From NCBI GenBank assembly GCA_963530615.1, contig CAUSDX010000001.1:124001-188000 (forward strand): 64,000 nucleotides of DNA, read 5' to 3'. The first letter of the stretch is position 1. Each line of letters starts with the position of its first letter. This document shows positions 35,800 through 46,022 of this stretch, piece by piece. The translations under genes were made by a program, and so were the position numbers. The stretch is from JABCPE02 sp963530615. GTDB lineage: Bacteria > Bacteroidota > Bacteroidia > Flavobacteriales > Weeksellaceae. Below the pieces are notes generated by a model. That model ran no database searches. It was not told the DNA's origin and was given only the letters and a program-made list of their open reading frames with translations.

Positions 35800-38202
35800 T
35801 TAATTCAAATTTTCTAAAAATTGTTCCAAAGAATGTAAATCAGAAATCAGAACTTCTCGTGGCTTCGCTCCGTTAAATCCTCCTACTATTCCTATAGCTT
35901 CTAACTGATCCATTATTCTCCCCGCTCTATTGTAGCCTATTTTTAATTGTCTTTGTAGCATAGAAGTGGACCCCTGCTGTGTCCCTACAATAACCCTCGC
36001 CGCTTCTTCAAAAAGTGCATCTCTTTCATTAGGGTTAAAATCAGCTATAGCACTGCTCTCTTCTCCCACAAATTCTGGCAATAAATAAGCTTCAGGATAA
36101 CCTTTCTGCTCTCCTATAAATTCTGCTATTCTTTCTACCTCAGGAGTGTCAATAAATGCACATTGTACTCGTATCAAATCATTTCCATTGGAATACAGCA
36201 TATCCCCCTTACCTATCAGCTGGTCAGCCCCTGTCGCATCTAAAATAGTTCTGGAATCCACACTTGCGTTCACTCTAAATGACACACGAGCAGGAAAGTT
36301 TGCTTTAATCATTCCCGTAATTACATTTACCGAAGGCCTTTGTGTTGCAATAATAAGGTGTATTCCTACCGCTCTTGCCAACTGAGCCAAACGAGCGATT
36401 GGGTGTTCTACTTCTTTTCCTGCGGTCATTATTAAATCCGCAAATTCATCTACCACCAACACAATATACGGCAAATAACGATGTCCATTTTCAGGATTCA
36501 ATTTTCTTTCTGTAAATTTTTGATTGTATTCTTTTAAATTTCTACAAAAAGCATTTTTTAGCAATTCATAACGAGTATCCATCTCAACACAAAGAGAGTT
36601 TAAAGTATTGATTACCTTTGAATTATCTGTTAATATCGCTTCTTCTGTATCTGGTAATTTTGCTAAATAATGTCTTTCTATTTTAGAATACAACGAAAGT
36701 TCTACCTTTTTAGGGTCTACCATTACAAATTTCAATTCACTAGGATGTTTTTTATAAAGTAATGATGCTAAAATCGCATTAATACCCACCGATTTACCTT
36801 GCCCTGTAGCCCCTGCCATAAGTAGATGAGGCATCTTAGCAAGATCTGCCATAAAAATATCATTTGAAATAGTTTTCCCAAAAACTACTGGTAAATCCAT
36901 CGTCGTATTCTGAAACTTTGGTGACGATAATACAGAACGCATAGACACCATTGTAGGTACTTGATTAGGGACTTCTATCCCTATCGTTCCTTTTCCTGGC
37001 ATTGGAGCAATAATCCTAATTCCCAATGCAGCAAGATTTAGAGCAATATCATCTTGTAATCTTTTAATTGCTGCTACACGAATACCTGCTTCTGGGACAA
37101 TCTCATAAAGAGTAACCGTAGGACCGATAGTCGCTTTAATTTGAGCTATTCCGATATTGAAATTTCTCAACAATCCCACGATTTTATTTTTATTAGCTTC
37201 TAATTCTTCTTTGTTAATGATAATTTCCTCACTTCCATAATCTTTAAGTAAATCAAGATTTGGGAGCTGAAAATTTGCCAAGTCTAACTTATGATCATAT
37301 ACTCCATGCTTTGCAACCAAATCCTCGGCAGTCGTTGGTTTCTGCTCTATTTCCTCAACTTTAGGTTTTTCTATCACAACTTCTATCCTATTTTCTTCGT
37401 TAGATTCTTCTATAATAGGCTCTGAAATTGGTTCTTCAACCGATTTTTTTTCCGTTTCATCATCTTCAAAAGAAATACTGATAGCTTCTGGCTCTTTTCC
37501 AATAACAGGAATCGTAGGCTCTGACCTTTGGAAAGTCTTCGGCTCTTCAGATTTTTCAGGAATAGACTCTTCCTCTATTTCCATCTCAGCTTCAGTTTCT
37601 TTTTCCCCTTCCTTTCTCAAAGATGAAACTCTATCTTTGATATCTTGAATATTCCCTGAAATACTTTCGGAACTTAAATTAAATTCTAAAATAAAATAGA
37701 TAAAAATACTCAATATAATACATACCCATAACCCAAAACTACCAATAATTGTAACTCCGTAATCATAGACTTGATAGCCATAAACTCCGCTCATCACTCC
37801 ATTACCTTTGGTAATTGCACCAATAAAAACAGGTAACCAACAAGCAAAAAACAAACTATGAGAAATAGATTTCCATAGCTTAAAATATTTAATTCCTAAC
37901 AAAATACTTCCTAAAACAACCAGCAAAAAAGGAATAACAAATGCTGTAATGCCAAAACTTGCGAAAATAAAAATATTTCCCAACCAGTCTCCTAATTTTC
38001 CTAAAAAATTAGAAGATTTCACACTCTTATCTAACATGGAACCTAACTGACTTTGATCCTCCTGCCAATTATTAAGATAAGATACAAAAGAAATGCATAA
38101 CATTAGTGCTATTGCCATAAAAATGATGCCAAAAACCAATTTTATGGTGGAAAATTTGACATTTTTCGGAGTAGTATTTTTCGGAGTTTCTATATTTTTC
38201 AT
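35800..38202 (-). CDS. ftsK: DNA translocase FtsK/SpoIIIE family
   Basis: 800 residues: four N-terminal membrane helices (about 22-175), an acidic low-complexity linker rich in Glu/Pro/Ser (about 195-300), an alpha domain (KNKIVGLLRNFNIGIAQIKATIGPTVTLYEI), the RecA-like motor with Walker A AGATGQGKSVGIN (about 460) and Walker B YIVLVVDEFADLIM, and a C-terminal gamma winged helix (QGSTSMLQRQLKIGYNRAGRIMDQLE) that reads KOPS-like sites. It pumps chromosomal DNA at the septum. A -7 box ends 7 nt before the ATG. Confidence 0.96.
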   Translation of the reverse strand: MKNIETPKNTTPKNVKFSTIKLVFGIIFMAIALMLCISFVSYLNNWQEDQSQLGSMLDKSVKSSNFLGKLGDWLGNIFIFASFGITAFVIPFLLVVLGSILLGIKYFKLWKSISHSLFFACWLPVFIGAITKGNGVMSGVYGYQVYDYGVTIIGSFGLWVCIILSIFIYFILEFNLSSESISGNIQDIKDRVSSLRKEGEKETEAEMEIEEESIPEKSEEPKTFQRSEPTIPVIGKEPEAISISFEDDETEKKSVEEPISEPIIEESNEENRIEVVIEKPKVEEIEQKPTTAEDLVAKHGVYDHKLDLANFQLPNLDLLKDYGSEEIIINKEELEANKNKIVGLLRNFNIGIAQIKATIGPTVTLYEIVPEAGIRVAAIKRLQDDIALNLAALGIRIIAPMPGKGTIGIEVPNQVPTMVSMRSVLSSPKFQNTTMDLPVVFGKTISNDIFMADLAKMPHLLMAGATGQGKSVGINAILASLLYKKHPSELKFVMVDPKKVELSLYSKIERHYLAKLPDTEEAILTDNSKVINTLNSLCVEMDTRYELLKNAFCRNLKEYNQKFTERKLNPENGHRYLPYIVLVVDEFADLIMTAGKEVEHPIARLAQLARAVGIHLIIATQRPSVNVITGMIKANFPARVSFRVNASVDSRTILDATGADQLIGKGDMLYSNGNDLIRVQCAFIDTPEVERIAEFIGEQKGYPEAYLLPEFVGEESSAIADFNPNERDALFEEAARVIVGTQQGSTSMLQRQLKIGYNRAGRIMDQLEAIGIVGGFNGAKPREVLISDLHSLEQFLENLN

Positions 38203-38209
38203 AAGGATG

Positions 38210-38217
38210 CAAATTTA
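38210..38217 (-). promoter_or_regulatory. -7 box of the ftsK operon
   Basis: Minus-strand TAAATTTG ends 7 nt before the ATG at 38202; a very short or absent leader is expected. Confidence 0.55.
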
Positions 38218-38285
38218 GAAATAAAAAGTAAAAAAATAAAAGGATTTTTTTAAATCTATAAATTCAAAAATAAAAGATAAATTCA

Positions 38286-38317
38286 TTGGTTTTATTATTA
38301 AAATTAAGGTAACTTTG
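38286..38317 (+). promoter_or_regulatory. Promoter of the UMP synthase gene
   Basis: TTG (38286-38288), 21-nt spacer, TAACTTTG (38310-38317), 15 nt before the ATG. Confidence 0.6.
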
Positions 38318-38332
38318 TAAGAAATTAAATTT

Positions 38333-39691
38333 ATGGAAAATAAAAAAGATTTTTTCTTAGAAGCTTATAATTTAGAAATCATCAAGTTTGGAAAATTCAC
38401 TCTCAAAAGTGGTATAGAAAGTCCTTTCTATGTAGATTTACGCCCTTTAGCATCAGATCCTAAAATCTTAAAAAACTTAGCAACCCATTTGTTAAAAATA
38501 CTACCATCAAATGATTTTGATTTATTATGTGGAGTCCCCTATGCTGCTTTACCTATGGCAACAGCTATGTCCCTAGAAAGCAATATACCTTTAATTATTA
38601 AAAGAAAAGAAGCGAAGAGCTATGGCACTAAAAAATTGATAGAAGGCATTTACAAGAAAAATCAAAATTGTCTCTTGATAGAAGATGTTATCACTTCTGG
38701 AAAATCACTTTTAGAAACCATAGATGAAGTAGAAAGCGAAGGATTGAAAGTATCTGACATCGTGGTAGTACTAGATAGAGAACAAGGAGGGAAGGAACTT
38801 TTAGAAAGAAAAGGATACCGAGTACATAGCCTTTTTACTATTACGGAAACTATCAATATCTTAAAAGAAGTAGGAAAAATCACCGATGAAGAAATTCTCA
38901 GAATCAAAGATTTCTTAGCGGGAAATGTAGTAAAGTTTGAAGAAAAAAAGAAAACTCCTTACGAGAAAAAGATTGAAAAAATAGAGCACCCAACAGGAAG
39001 AAAAATCCTAAAATTAGCTTTAGAAAAAAAATCCAACCTCATCGCTTCTGCCGATGTTACTTCTACTGCAGAATTATTAGCTCTTGCCGATGCCGTGGGA
39101 CCTCATATCGTCGCACTGAAAACCCATATTGATATTATCAAAGATTTTAATACTGATAAAACCATTTTACCGCTCGTTAATTTAGCAAAAAAACATAACT
39201 TCCTCTTAATGGAAGATAGAAAATTCGCAGATATTGGTAATACTCAAGAATTGCAATTCACTGAAGGTATCTATAAAATTTCTAATTGGGCAGATATGAT
39301 TACCTCCCATCTTATTGCTGGTAGTCAAGCATTAGATTGTTTTAGTAACATAGGAATTATTGGAATTCTAGGAATGTCTTGTAAAGGAACCTTAACTGAT
39401 GCTAATTACCAAAATGAAGCACTCAAAATAATAGAAACCCATCCTAATATAATGGGATGTGTAGCACAAAATCAAGTAAGTGATAACATTCTCCTTTTTA
39501 CCCCAGGTGTAAATTTAGACACAATTAATGATAATAAAGGACAACAATACAACACCCCTAAATATGTCTTTAATAACTTACATGCAGATTTTATCATCGT
39601 GGGTAGAGGTATATATCAATCTGAAAACCCTGAAATAGCTGCAATAACCTATAAAAATGCAGGATGGGAAGCTTATGAAAAATCATTATAA
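38333..39691 (+). CDS. Bifunctional UMP synthase: orotate phosphoribosyltransferase + OMP decarboxylase
   Basis: 452 residues catalysing the last two steps of UMP synthesis. The N-terminal OPRT (about 1-200) shows IIKFGKFTLKSGIESPFYVDLR and the PRPP loop CLLIEDVITSGKSLLETI. The C-terminal OMP decarboxylase (about 225-450) shows SNLIASADVTSTAELL, LKTHIDIIKDF, the catalytic D295-R-K297-F-A-D300 IGNT motif, WADMITSHL, and LLFTPGV...GQQYNTPKYV...DFIIVGRGIY. Domain order (OPRT then ODC) and several blocks follow the eukaryotic UMPS pattern rather than the separate E. coli PyrE and PyrF. It has its own promoter and terminator. Confidence 0.95.
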   Translation: MENKKDFFLEAYNLEIIKFGKFTLKSGIESPFYVDLRPLASDPKILKNLATHLLKILPSNDFDLLCGVPYAALPMATAMSLESNIPLIIKRKEAKSYGTKKLIEGIYKKNQNCLLIEDVITSGKSLLETIDEVESEGLKVSDIVVVLDREQGGKELLERKGYRVHSLFTITETINILKEVGKITDEEILRIKDFLAGNVVKFEEKKKTPYEKKIEKIEHPTGRKILKLALEKKSNLIASADVTSTAELLALADAVGPHIVALKTHIDIIKDFNTDKTILPLVNLAKKHNFLLMEDRKFADIGNTQELQFTEGIYKISNWADMITSHLIAGSQALDCFSNIGIIGILGMSCKGTLTDANYQNEALKIIETHPNIMGCVAQNQVSDNILLFTPGVNLDTINDNKGQQYNTPKYVFNNLHADFIIVGRGIYQSENPEIAAITYKNAGWEAYEKSL

Positions 39692-39696
39692 ATAAC

Positions 39697-39723
39697 AAAG
39701 ACCGAGAAATTCTCGGTCTTTTA
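39697..39723. terminator. Bidirectional terminator, UMP synthase / tyrS
   Basis: Arms AAAGACCGAGA (39697-39707) and TCTCGGTCTTT (39711-39721), 3-nt loop, T-run. Confidence 0.88.
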
Positions 39724-39735
39724 TTTTTCCATGAA

Positions 39736-41028
39736 TTAAGAAACTTTCACTACAAAATAAGATTTTTTACCTTTTTGAAGAAGTAAAAATTTATTCCCTA
39801 TAAGATTTTCTTTCTCTACCACAAAACTCTCATCTACTTTATTCTTATTAACAGAAATAGCGTTCCCTGCTAATTCTCTTTTAGCCTCTCCCTTGGAAGA
39901 TAGAAAACCTGATTTTTCAGAAAGTAAATCAACGATTCCCACTCCGATAACTTCAGATTCACTCAATTCTTTTTGAGGTACTCCTTCAAAAATCTCTAAA
40001 AATAAATCTTCATTTAAAGACTTCAATTCATCTGCGACAGCATTACCAAACAAAATATTTGAAGCCTTAATAGCATTATCCAACTCTTCTTTAGAGTGAA
40101 CCGTGATAGTAATTTCTTCCGCCAATTTCTTCTGTAAAATTCTCAAATGTGGTGCTTCATAGTGCTGTACCGTAAGATTTTCTATTTCTTCCTTACTAAG
40201 CATAGTGAAAATTTTAATATATCTTTCAGCATCAGCATCCGAAATATTTAGCCAATATTGATAAAATTTATATGGTGATGTTCTTTTCGGATCAAGCCAA
40301 ATATTCCCCCCTTCTGATTTTCCAAACTTTGTTCCATCGGCTTTGGTGATGAGCGGGCAAGTCATCGCATAAGCTTTCCCTCCATCTATTCGGCGAATCA
40401 TCTCCGTACCAGTCGTAATATTTCCCCATTGGTCAGAACCTCCCATCTGCAGTGTTACTCCTTTTTCCCTAAAGAGATGTAAAAAATCATATCCCTGAAT
40501 CAATTGGTAAGAAAACTCCGTAAAGGACATCCCTTCTGTATTTTCATTCGGGTCAAATCTCTTTTTCACAGAATCTTTTGCCATCATATAATTTACCGTA
40601 ATATGCTTTCCTATATCTCTGATGAAATCCAAGAAAGAGAATTTGCTCATCCAATCATAATTATTCACCATTTCGGCTGCATTTTCTGCATTACTGGTAA
40701 AATCTAAAAATTTGGACAACTGCCCTTGTATCCCTGCAATATTTTTCGCTAAATCCTCTGCCGTTAAAAGATTTCTCTCTACCGATTTTCCTGAAGGATC
40801 ACCTATCATTCCCGTTGCTCCTCCTACCAAAGCATAAGGTTTATGCCCACAGTTTTGGAAATGTCTTAAAATCATCACCCCTACCAAATGACCGATATGC
40901 AGTGAATCTGCCGTAGGATCTATCCCTACATACGCCTTTTTCACACCTTCCATTAAATGCTGCTCGGTTTCAGGCATAATATCTTGTATCATTCCTCTCC
41001 ATCTTAATTCTTGTACAAAATTTTTCAT
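39736..41028 (-). CDS. tyrS: Tyrosyl-tRNA synthetase
   Basis: 430-residue class I synthetase. HIGH motif in [15 protein letters not shown], tyrosine pocket [13 protein letters not shown] and [19 protein letters not shown] variant [11 protein letters not shown], and a C-terminal S4 domain ([29 protein letters not shown]). Length is normal. It charges tRNA-Tyr in the cytoplasm and is monocistronic, converging on the UMP synthase gene. Confidence 0.97.
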   Translation of the reverse strand: MKNFVQELRWRGMIQDIMPETEQHLMEGVKKAYVGIDPTADSLHIGHLVGVMILRHFQNCGHKPYALVGGATGMIGDPSGKSVERNLLTAEDLAKNIAGIQGQLSKFLDFTSNAENAAEMVNNYDWMSKFSFLDFIRDIGKHITVNYMMAKDSVKKRFDPNENTEGMSFTEFSYQLIQGYDFLHLFREKGVTLQMGGSDQWGNITTGTEMIRRIDGGKAYAMTCPLITKADGTKFGKSEGGNIWLDPKRTSPYKFYQYWLNISDADAERYIKIFTMLSKEEIENLTVQHYEAPHLRILQKKLAEEITITVHSKEELDNAIKASNILFGNAVADELKSLNEDLFLEIFEGVPQKELSESEVIGVGIVDLLSEKSGFLSSKGEAKRELAGNAISVNKNKVDESFVVEKENLIGNKFLLLQKGKKSYFVVKVS

Positions 41029-41206
41029 ATATTTATTTTATTCAATTAACAAATTTCATGCATCTTTTTTTTCAAATCTAAAAATCACTCAACATCTACA
41101 TTAATACGATTTTATCTTACTTTTTCATAATCAAGTTTAAACTAAAATCAAAGCATATTTTTTCATCATGATTATTTTTAGTTACACAAAAATAAAAAAT
41201 AAATCT

Positions 41207-41214
41207 TACTTTTG
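41207..41214 (+). promoter_or_regulatory. -7 box of the luxS promoter
   Basis: TACTTTTG ends 19 nt before the luxS ATG. Confidence 0.55.
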
Positions 41215-41233
41215 TAAGTTAAAATAAAATTTA

Positions 41234-41707
41234 ATGGAAAGAATTGCCAGTTTCACAATAGACCATTTAAAATTACAAAGAGGAATTTTTGTTTCTCGTA
41301 AAGATTTTATAGGGAATGAAGTACTAACTTCCTTTGATATTAGAATGAAAATGCCTTACAGAGAGCCCGTTTTAGGCATTGCCGAAATTCATACTATGGA
41401 GCATTTGGCTGCCACTTGGTTGAGAAATAGCAATTGGAAAGAAAAAATCATTTACTGGGGGCCTATGGGCTGCATGACAGGAAACTATCTCATCTTGGCT
41501 GGTAATTATAAGTCAGAAGACATTATAGAATTAATGACAAAAATGTTTGAATTCATAAGAGATTTTGAAGGAGATATCCCTGGTGCTTCCGAAGTAGAAT
41601 GCGGAAATGTCTATTGCAATAACCTTCTTATGGCAAAGTTTGAAGCAAAAAAATATTTAGAAGAAGTTCTCTACAATCTAAAAGAAGAAAATCTCAACTA
41701 CCCATAA
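41234..41707 (+). CDS. luxS: S-ribosylhomocysteine lyase (autoinducer-2 synthesis)
   Basis: 157 residues; cleaves S-ribosylhomocysteine to homocysteine and the AI-2 precursor DPD in the activated methyl cycle. Metal ligands H53 and H57 in the HTMEH motif, C80 in WGPMGCMTGNYL and the third ligand C123 in VECGNVYC are visible, with DIRMKMP preceding. Full length. Whether it serves signalling or only methyl recycling cannot be told from the window; the companion nucleosidase Pfs is not here. It has its own promoter and a strong terminator. Confidence 0.97.
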   Translation: MERIASFTIDHLKLQRGIFVSRKDFIGNEVLTSFDIRMKMPYREPVLGIAEIHTMEHLAATWLRNSNWKEKIIYWGPMGCMTGNYLILAGNYKSEDIIELMTKMFEFIRDFEGDIPGASEVECGNVYCNNLLMAKFEAKKYLEEVLYNLKEENLNYP

Positions 41708-41736
41708 TAAAATTGATTAAACTAAAAAATAATATT

Positions 41737-41770
41737 AAAGTTGTCCCAATAATAACGGACAACTTTTTGT
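41737..41770 (+). terminator. Intrinsic terminator after luxS
   Basis: Arms AAAGTTGTCC (41737-41746) and GGACAACTTT (41757-41766), 10-nt loop, T-rich tail. Confidence 0.85.
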
Positions 41771-41804
41771 TTGAAAAACTATTTATAAAGTTGAAAAAAA
41801 ATCT

Positions 41805-41812
41805 TAAATTTG
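41805..41812 (+). promoter_or_regulatory. -7 box of the hisS promoter
   Basis: TAAATTTG, 22 nt before the hisS ATG. Confidence 0.55.
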
Positions 41813-41834
41813 CTCACTATATAAAACAAAATTT

Positions 41835-43190
41835 ATGTCAGCTCCAAGTTTAGCAAAAGGAACTCGTGATTTCACTGCACAAGAAATTTATAAACGAAAA
41901 ATTATCATCAATATTCTTCAAAAAAACTTTGAACTTTTTGGTTTTCAACCTTTAGAAACACCAAGTTTTGAAAATCTCTCTACTCTTACAGGGAAATACG
42001 GAGAAGAAGGCGATAGGTTGATTTTTAAGATATTAAATTCGGGAGATTTCACCTCAAAAGTGAATGAAGAGGATTGGCTCACCAAAAACGCTAAAAAACT
42101 CACAACTCAAATTTCTGATAAAGCATTGAGATACGACCTCACTGTGCCTTTTGCGAGGTTTGTAGCGATGAATCATGGTAAAATGACTTTCCCTTTCAAG
42201 CGTTATCAAATTCAACCAGTATGGAGAGCTGATCGCCCACAGAAAGGGAGATTTAGAGAATTTTATCAATGTGATGCTGATGTTGTGGGTTCTTATAGCC
42301 TTTGGCAAGAAGTAGAATTGGTACAACTTTATTTGAAAAGTTTTCAAGAATTAGGAATTCCTGTAAAAATCTGCATCAATAACCGAAAAATTCTTTCAGG
42401 ATTGGCGGAATATGCTCAAATTTCGGAACAATTGATAGATTTCACCGTAGCTTTAGATAAATTAGACAAAATCGGGAAAGAAGGCGTTGTTAAAGAAATG
42501 CAGGAAAAGGGCATCTCTGATACCGCTATACAAAAATTAGATTTTTTATTTGAAAACCTTTCAACAAAAGAAGTTTTAGCATTGCTTAAAAAACATTTCC
42601 AAAATATAGAAATCGGTAAAAAAGGAATTGAAGAATTAGAATTTGTCTTAAATAATAGCACAGAATTAGGAATAAAATCTGAAAATTTAGTTTTTGATAT
42701 TACTTTGGCTCGTGGATTAGATTATTATACTGGGGCAATTTTTGAGGTAAAAGCACAAGGAGTTCAAATGGGTTCTATAGGAGGAGGCGGAAGATATGAT
42801 AATCTTACCGAAGTTTTCGGAGTGAAAGATATGCCTGGTATAGGAATTTCTTTTGGATTAGATAGAATATATTTGGTTATGGAAGAATTAGGGCTTTTTG
42901 CTCAAAACACAAACTCAGAAATTAAATATCTTTTTGCTAATTATGGAGAAAAAGAAGCTCTATCCTCTATGAAAATCATCAATTTATTAAGAAATAAAGG
43001 AATTTCTGCGGAGCTTTACCCCGAAAGTGTAAAACTGAAAAAACAATTTACCTACGCTGAGAAAAAACAAATCCCATTCATCGTTTTCTATGGTGAAGAA
43101 GAAATTAAATCCCAACAAATTACCATCAAAAACTTAGGAAACGGCGAACAAGAAACGATAAATTTAGAAGATTTTCTAAATAAATCATAG
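41835..43190 (+). CDS. hisS: Histidyl-tRNA synthetase
   Basis: 451-residue class II synthetase. Visible: N-terminal AKGTRDF, motif 1 region [12 protein letters not shown], motif 2 [25 protein letters not shown], the histidine-specific [14 protein letters not shown] and [14 protein letters not shown], motif 3 [15 protein letters not shown], and a C-terminal anticodon-binding domain. Length is normal. It is followed after 28 nt by the fused E1 gene and may be co-transcribed with it. Confidence 0.97.
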   Translation: MSAPSLAKGTRDFTAQEIYKRKIIINILQKNFELFGFQPLETPSFENLSTLTGKYGEEGDRLIFKILNSGDFTSKVNEEDWLTKNAKKLTTQISDKALRYDLTVPFARFVAMNHGKMTFPFKRYQIQPVWRADRPQKGRFREFYQCDADVVGSYSLWQEVELVQLYLKSFQELGIPVKICINNRKILSGLAEYAQISEQLIDFTVALDKLDKIGKEGVVKEMQEKGISDTAIQKLDFLFENLSTKEVLALLKKHFQNIEIGKKGIEELEFVLNNSTELGIKSENLVFDITLARGLDYYTGAIFEVKAQGVQMGSIGGGGRYDNLTEVFGVKDMPGIGISFGLDRIYLVMEELGLFAQNTNSEIKYLFANYGEKEALSSMKIINLLRNKGISAELYPESVKLKKQFTYAEKKQIPFIVFYGEEEIKSQQITIKNLGNGEQETINLEDFLNKS

Positions 43191-43218
43191 TATAATTAAA
43201 ATCAATAATTTAGAACAA

Positions 43219-45645
43219 ATGTCAATATACATAGACACAGAACAAGTTTCATTTCAAGACTTTAAGAATCAAATTTTAGAAGACTATCGTTTAGGGAGAA
43301 TTTCTCGTGAGGCAAGTTATTTAACACGAAAAGAAGTCTTAACAGGAAAAGCCAAATTTGGTATTGTAGGAGATGGGAAAGAACTTCCACAATTGGCCAT
43401 GGCAAAGGTTTTTCGTAATGGAGATTGGCGTTCTGGCTACTACCGAGACCAAACTTTCGCATTAGCAACAGGCGTTTTGACGATTGAAGCATTTTTTGCC
43501 CAACTTTACGCAGATACAAGCGTTGAAAGGGAACCAGCATCAGCAGGAAGACAAATGCCTTGTCATTTTGCCACCCGCTCTCTAAATTCAGATGGCAGTT
43601 GGAAAGATTTAACCAAAATGAAAAATATTTCCTCTGACATTTCCCCTACGGCAGGACAAATGCCAAGACTGTTAGGTTTGGCTTTAGCTTCTAAAGTTTT
43701 CAAGGAAGTAACTTTTGAAGGCTCCGAAAAATTCTCACAGCAAGGAAAGGAAATCGCTTTTGGAACTATCGGTGATGCCTCTACCGCAGAAGGGCATTTT
43801 TGGGAAACGATGAATGCTGCTTGTGCCTTGCAAGTACCGATGATTATGTCTATTTGGAATGATGGCTACGGCATTTCCGTACCTACTCACAACCAAAGAG
43901 CTAAAGCAAACCTCTCTGAAGCATTATCAGGATTTCAAAGAAAAGCAGGAGAAAACCAAGGGTGTGAAATTATAGAAGCAAAAGCATGGGATTACCCTTC
44001 ATTAATAGACGCCTACGCAAAAGCTGAACATTTCGCAAGAGAAGAAGGAATACCAGTATTAGTACATATCACAGAAGTTACTCAACCTCAAGGACATTCT
44101 ACTTCGGGGTCACATGAAAGATACAAAAACGAAGAAAGGCTTAATTTTGAGACAGAATTTGATTGCTTAAACAAGTTCAAAGAATGGATTTTGAACTACT
44201 CTATAGAAATAGATGGAGAAACTCAGACATTGGCTACTTTGGAAGAATTGGAAAACATTGACAGAGAAGCCAAAAGCTATGTGAGAGAAAAACAAAAAAA
44301 GGCTTGGACAGATTACAGAAATTCTATCCAAAATATTCAAGAGCAGGTTTTACCTCTGGTAGAAAATTTAAAATCTCAAAAAGAAGTCGCTGATTTATTA
44401 GAAAATTTTTCTAAATTGGTGAGTGTCGGTAAAAAAGAGATTTTTGCTCTGGCGAGAAAAACCCTTTGGGCAACGAAAACTCAACATTCAGAGAAGAGAC
44501 AAAAACTTCAAGAAATTTATCAAAAACTTCTCATTACGGAGACTAATAATTATTCTTCCCATTTGTATAGCGAATCTGAATGGAGTGCTACCAAAGTCCA
44601 AGAAATAAAACCAATATTCAGTGAACAATCAGAGTTAGTAGACGGAAGGGTAATCATCAGAAATAATTTTGATAAAATTTTTGAAAAATATCCTGAAACT
44701 TTGATTTTTGGTGAAGATACAGGGAATATCGGTGATGTCAATCAAGGTTTAGAAGGACTTCAAAAAAAATATGGTTCTACAAGAATTGCCGATACAGGTA
44801 TCCGAGAGGCTACTATTTTGGGGCAAGGTATTGGATTAGCAATGAGGGGTCTTCGTCCTATCGCTGAAATTCAATATTTAGATTATATCTTATATTGTTT
44901 ACAAGGGATGAGTGATGATTTAGCCACTCTTCAATACAGAACAAAAGGAGGTCAAAAAGCCCCTGTAATTGTAAGAACAAGAGGGCATCGTTTGGAAGGC
45001 GTATGGCATTCTGGCTCTCCGATGGCTGGTATCTTAAATTTAGTAAAGGGAATAATGGTCTTAGTACCAAGAAATCTTACCCAAGCTGCAGGATTTTATA
45101 ATACTATGCTAAAATCTGATGATACAGCTCTAATCATCGAGCCACTGAATGGATATCGCTTAAAAGAAAAACAGCCCGATAACATTGGCGAATTTACTCT
45201 TCCTGTAGGAAAAATAGAAATCACTAAGGCTGGAAAAGATATTACACTAGTAACTTATGGCTCTACTTGGAAAATAGTAATGGAAGCAGCTAATGAATTA
45301 GAGAAACTTGGAATAAATACTGAGATTATTGATATACAATCACTTATTCCATTTGATATTACAGCAGAAATTTTAGAAAGTGTAAAAAAAACCAATCGTC
45401 TCATGGTCATAGACGAAGATGTAGAAGGTGGAGCTTCAGCGTATATTATGCAACAAATTTTAGAAAAGCAAGGTGCTTTCAGATATTTGGATAGCTTACC
45501 GACGACACTTACAGCCAAAAACCATAGACCAGCATATGCTTCAGATGGCGATTATTTCTCAAAACCATCCGTGGAAGATATTGTGGAAAAAGTTTATGAA
45601 ATTTTCCATGAAAGTAACCCCGCAAAATTTCCTAAAATAATATAA
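43219..45645 (+). CDS. Fused alpha/beta E1 of a 2-oxoacid dehydrogenase complex
   Basis: 808 residues joining both E1 subunits, thiamine diphosphate-dependent, most like branched-chain 2-oxoisovalerate dehydrogenase. The alpha part (about 1-440) has YYRDQTFALATG, the ThDP-binding GDASTAEGHFWETMNAACALQVPMIMSIWNDGYGIS and ITEVTQPQGHSTSGSHERY. The beta part (about 470-808) has VFGEDTG-like FGEDTGNIGDVNQGL, IADTGIREATILGQGIGLAMRGLRPIAEIQYLDYI and VIDEDVEGGASAYIM. Such fusions are common in Bacteroidota. The products feed branched-chain acyl-CoA used for iso-fatty acids. E2/E3 genes are not nearby. Confidence 0.92.
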   Translation: MSIYIDTEQVSFQDFKNQILEDYRLGRISREASYLTRKEVLTGKAKFGIVGDGKELPQLAMAKVFRNGDWRSGYYRDQTFALATGVLTIEAFFAQLYADTSVEREPASAGRQMPCHFATRSLNSDGSWKDLTKMKNISSDISPTAGQMPRLLGLALASKVFKEVTFEGSEKFSQQGKEIAFGTIGDASTAEGHFWETMNAACALQVPMIMSIWNDGYGISVPTHNQRAKANLSEALSGFQRKAGENQGCEIIEAKAWDYPSLIDAYAKAEHFAREEGIPVLVHITEVTQPQGHSTSGSHERYKNEERLNFETEFDCLNKFKEWILNYSIEIDGETQTLATLEELENIDREAKSYVREKQKKAWTDYRNSIQNIQEQVLPLVENLKSQKEVADLLENFSKLVSVGKKEIFALARKTLWATKTQHSEKRQKLQEIYQKLLITETNNYSSHLYSESEWSATKVQEIKPIFSEQSELVDGRVIIRNNFDKIFEKYPETLIFGEDTGNIGDVNQGLEGLQKKYGSTRIADTGIREATILGQGIGLAMRGLRPIAEIQYLDYILYCLQGMSDDLATLQYRTKGGQKAPVIVRTRGHRLEGVWHSGSPMAGILNLVKGIMVLVPRNLTQAAGFYNTMLKSDDTALIIEPLNGYRLKEKQPDNIGEFTLPVGKIEITKAGKDITLVTYGSTWKIVMEAANELEKLGINTEIIDIQSLIPFDITAEILESVKKTNRLMVIDEDVEGGASAYIMQQILEKQGAFRYLDSLPTTLTAKNHRPAYASDGDYFSKPSVEDIVEKVYEIFHESNPAKFPKII

Positions 45646-45652
45646 TTCTAAA

Positions 45653-45687
45653 AAAATCCTATGAAAATTCATAGGATTTTTATTTTT
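45653..45687 (+). terminator. Intrinsic terminator after the E1 gene
   Basis: Arms AAAATCCTATGA (45653-45664) and TCATAGGATTTT (45669-45680), 4-nt loop, T-run. Confidence 0.88.
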
Positions 45688-45701
45688 AAGAAAAACAAAT
45701 C

Positions 45702-46011
45702 ATGACAGAAGAAAGATTAAAAAACATCATTGAAAAAGAAATTATTCTTAACCAAACAGAAATATTCTTAAAAGAAGCCAATAGTTTTTTAACCCAATGG
45801 AAAAAACAACAAAAAGAATATAAATTACTATTAGATTACTATTATAGTGAACAAATGGCAAAAAGATTTTTTTGCGAGTAACGAAGAGGAAATTCCAAAA
45901 AACATTCCCCATGGAGTTTTAAGTGAAGACAGCATTTATAACACCTTGATAAAACAAAAAAACCTAGCCATAAAATACCTAAAATTCATCACAAAAATTT
46001 TAGAAGAATAA
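45702..46011 (+). pseudogene. DUF4298 family protein gene with one-base frameshift
   Basis: Too short for most ORF callers because it is split. From ATG 45702 the frame reads MTEERLKNIIEKEIILNQTE and on to YYYSEQ, then runs into MAKRFFCE and a TAA at 45879. Removing one A from the AAA at 45853-45855 gives YYYSEQWQKDFFASNEEEIP, then HGVLSEDSIYNTLIKQKNLA and ILEE to the TAA at 46009. The repaired product, about 102 residues, has the DUF4298 layout with YY-S--W--D and a GVLSEDxIYN box. It may be a true lesion or a single-base read error. Function unknown. Confidence 0.8.
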
Positions 46012-46022
46012 AACTTAAGATA

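Noticed and set aside
45702..45881. Intact 59-residue small protein
   Set aside because: The family similarity continues in the next frame past the AAA, so the short form is a truncation product.
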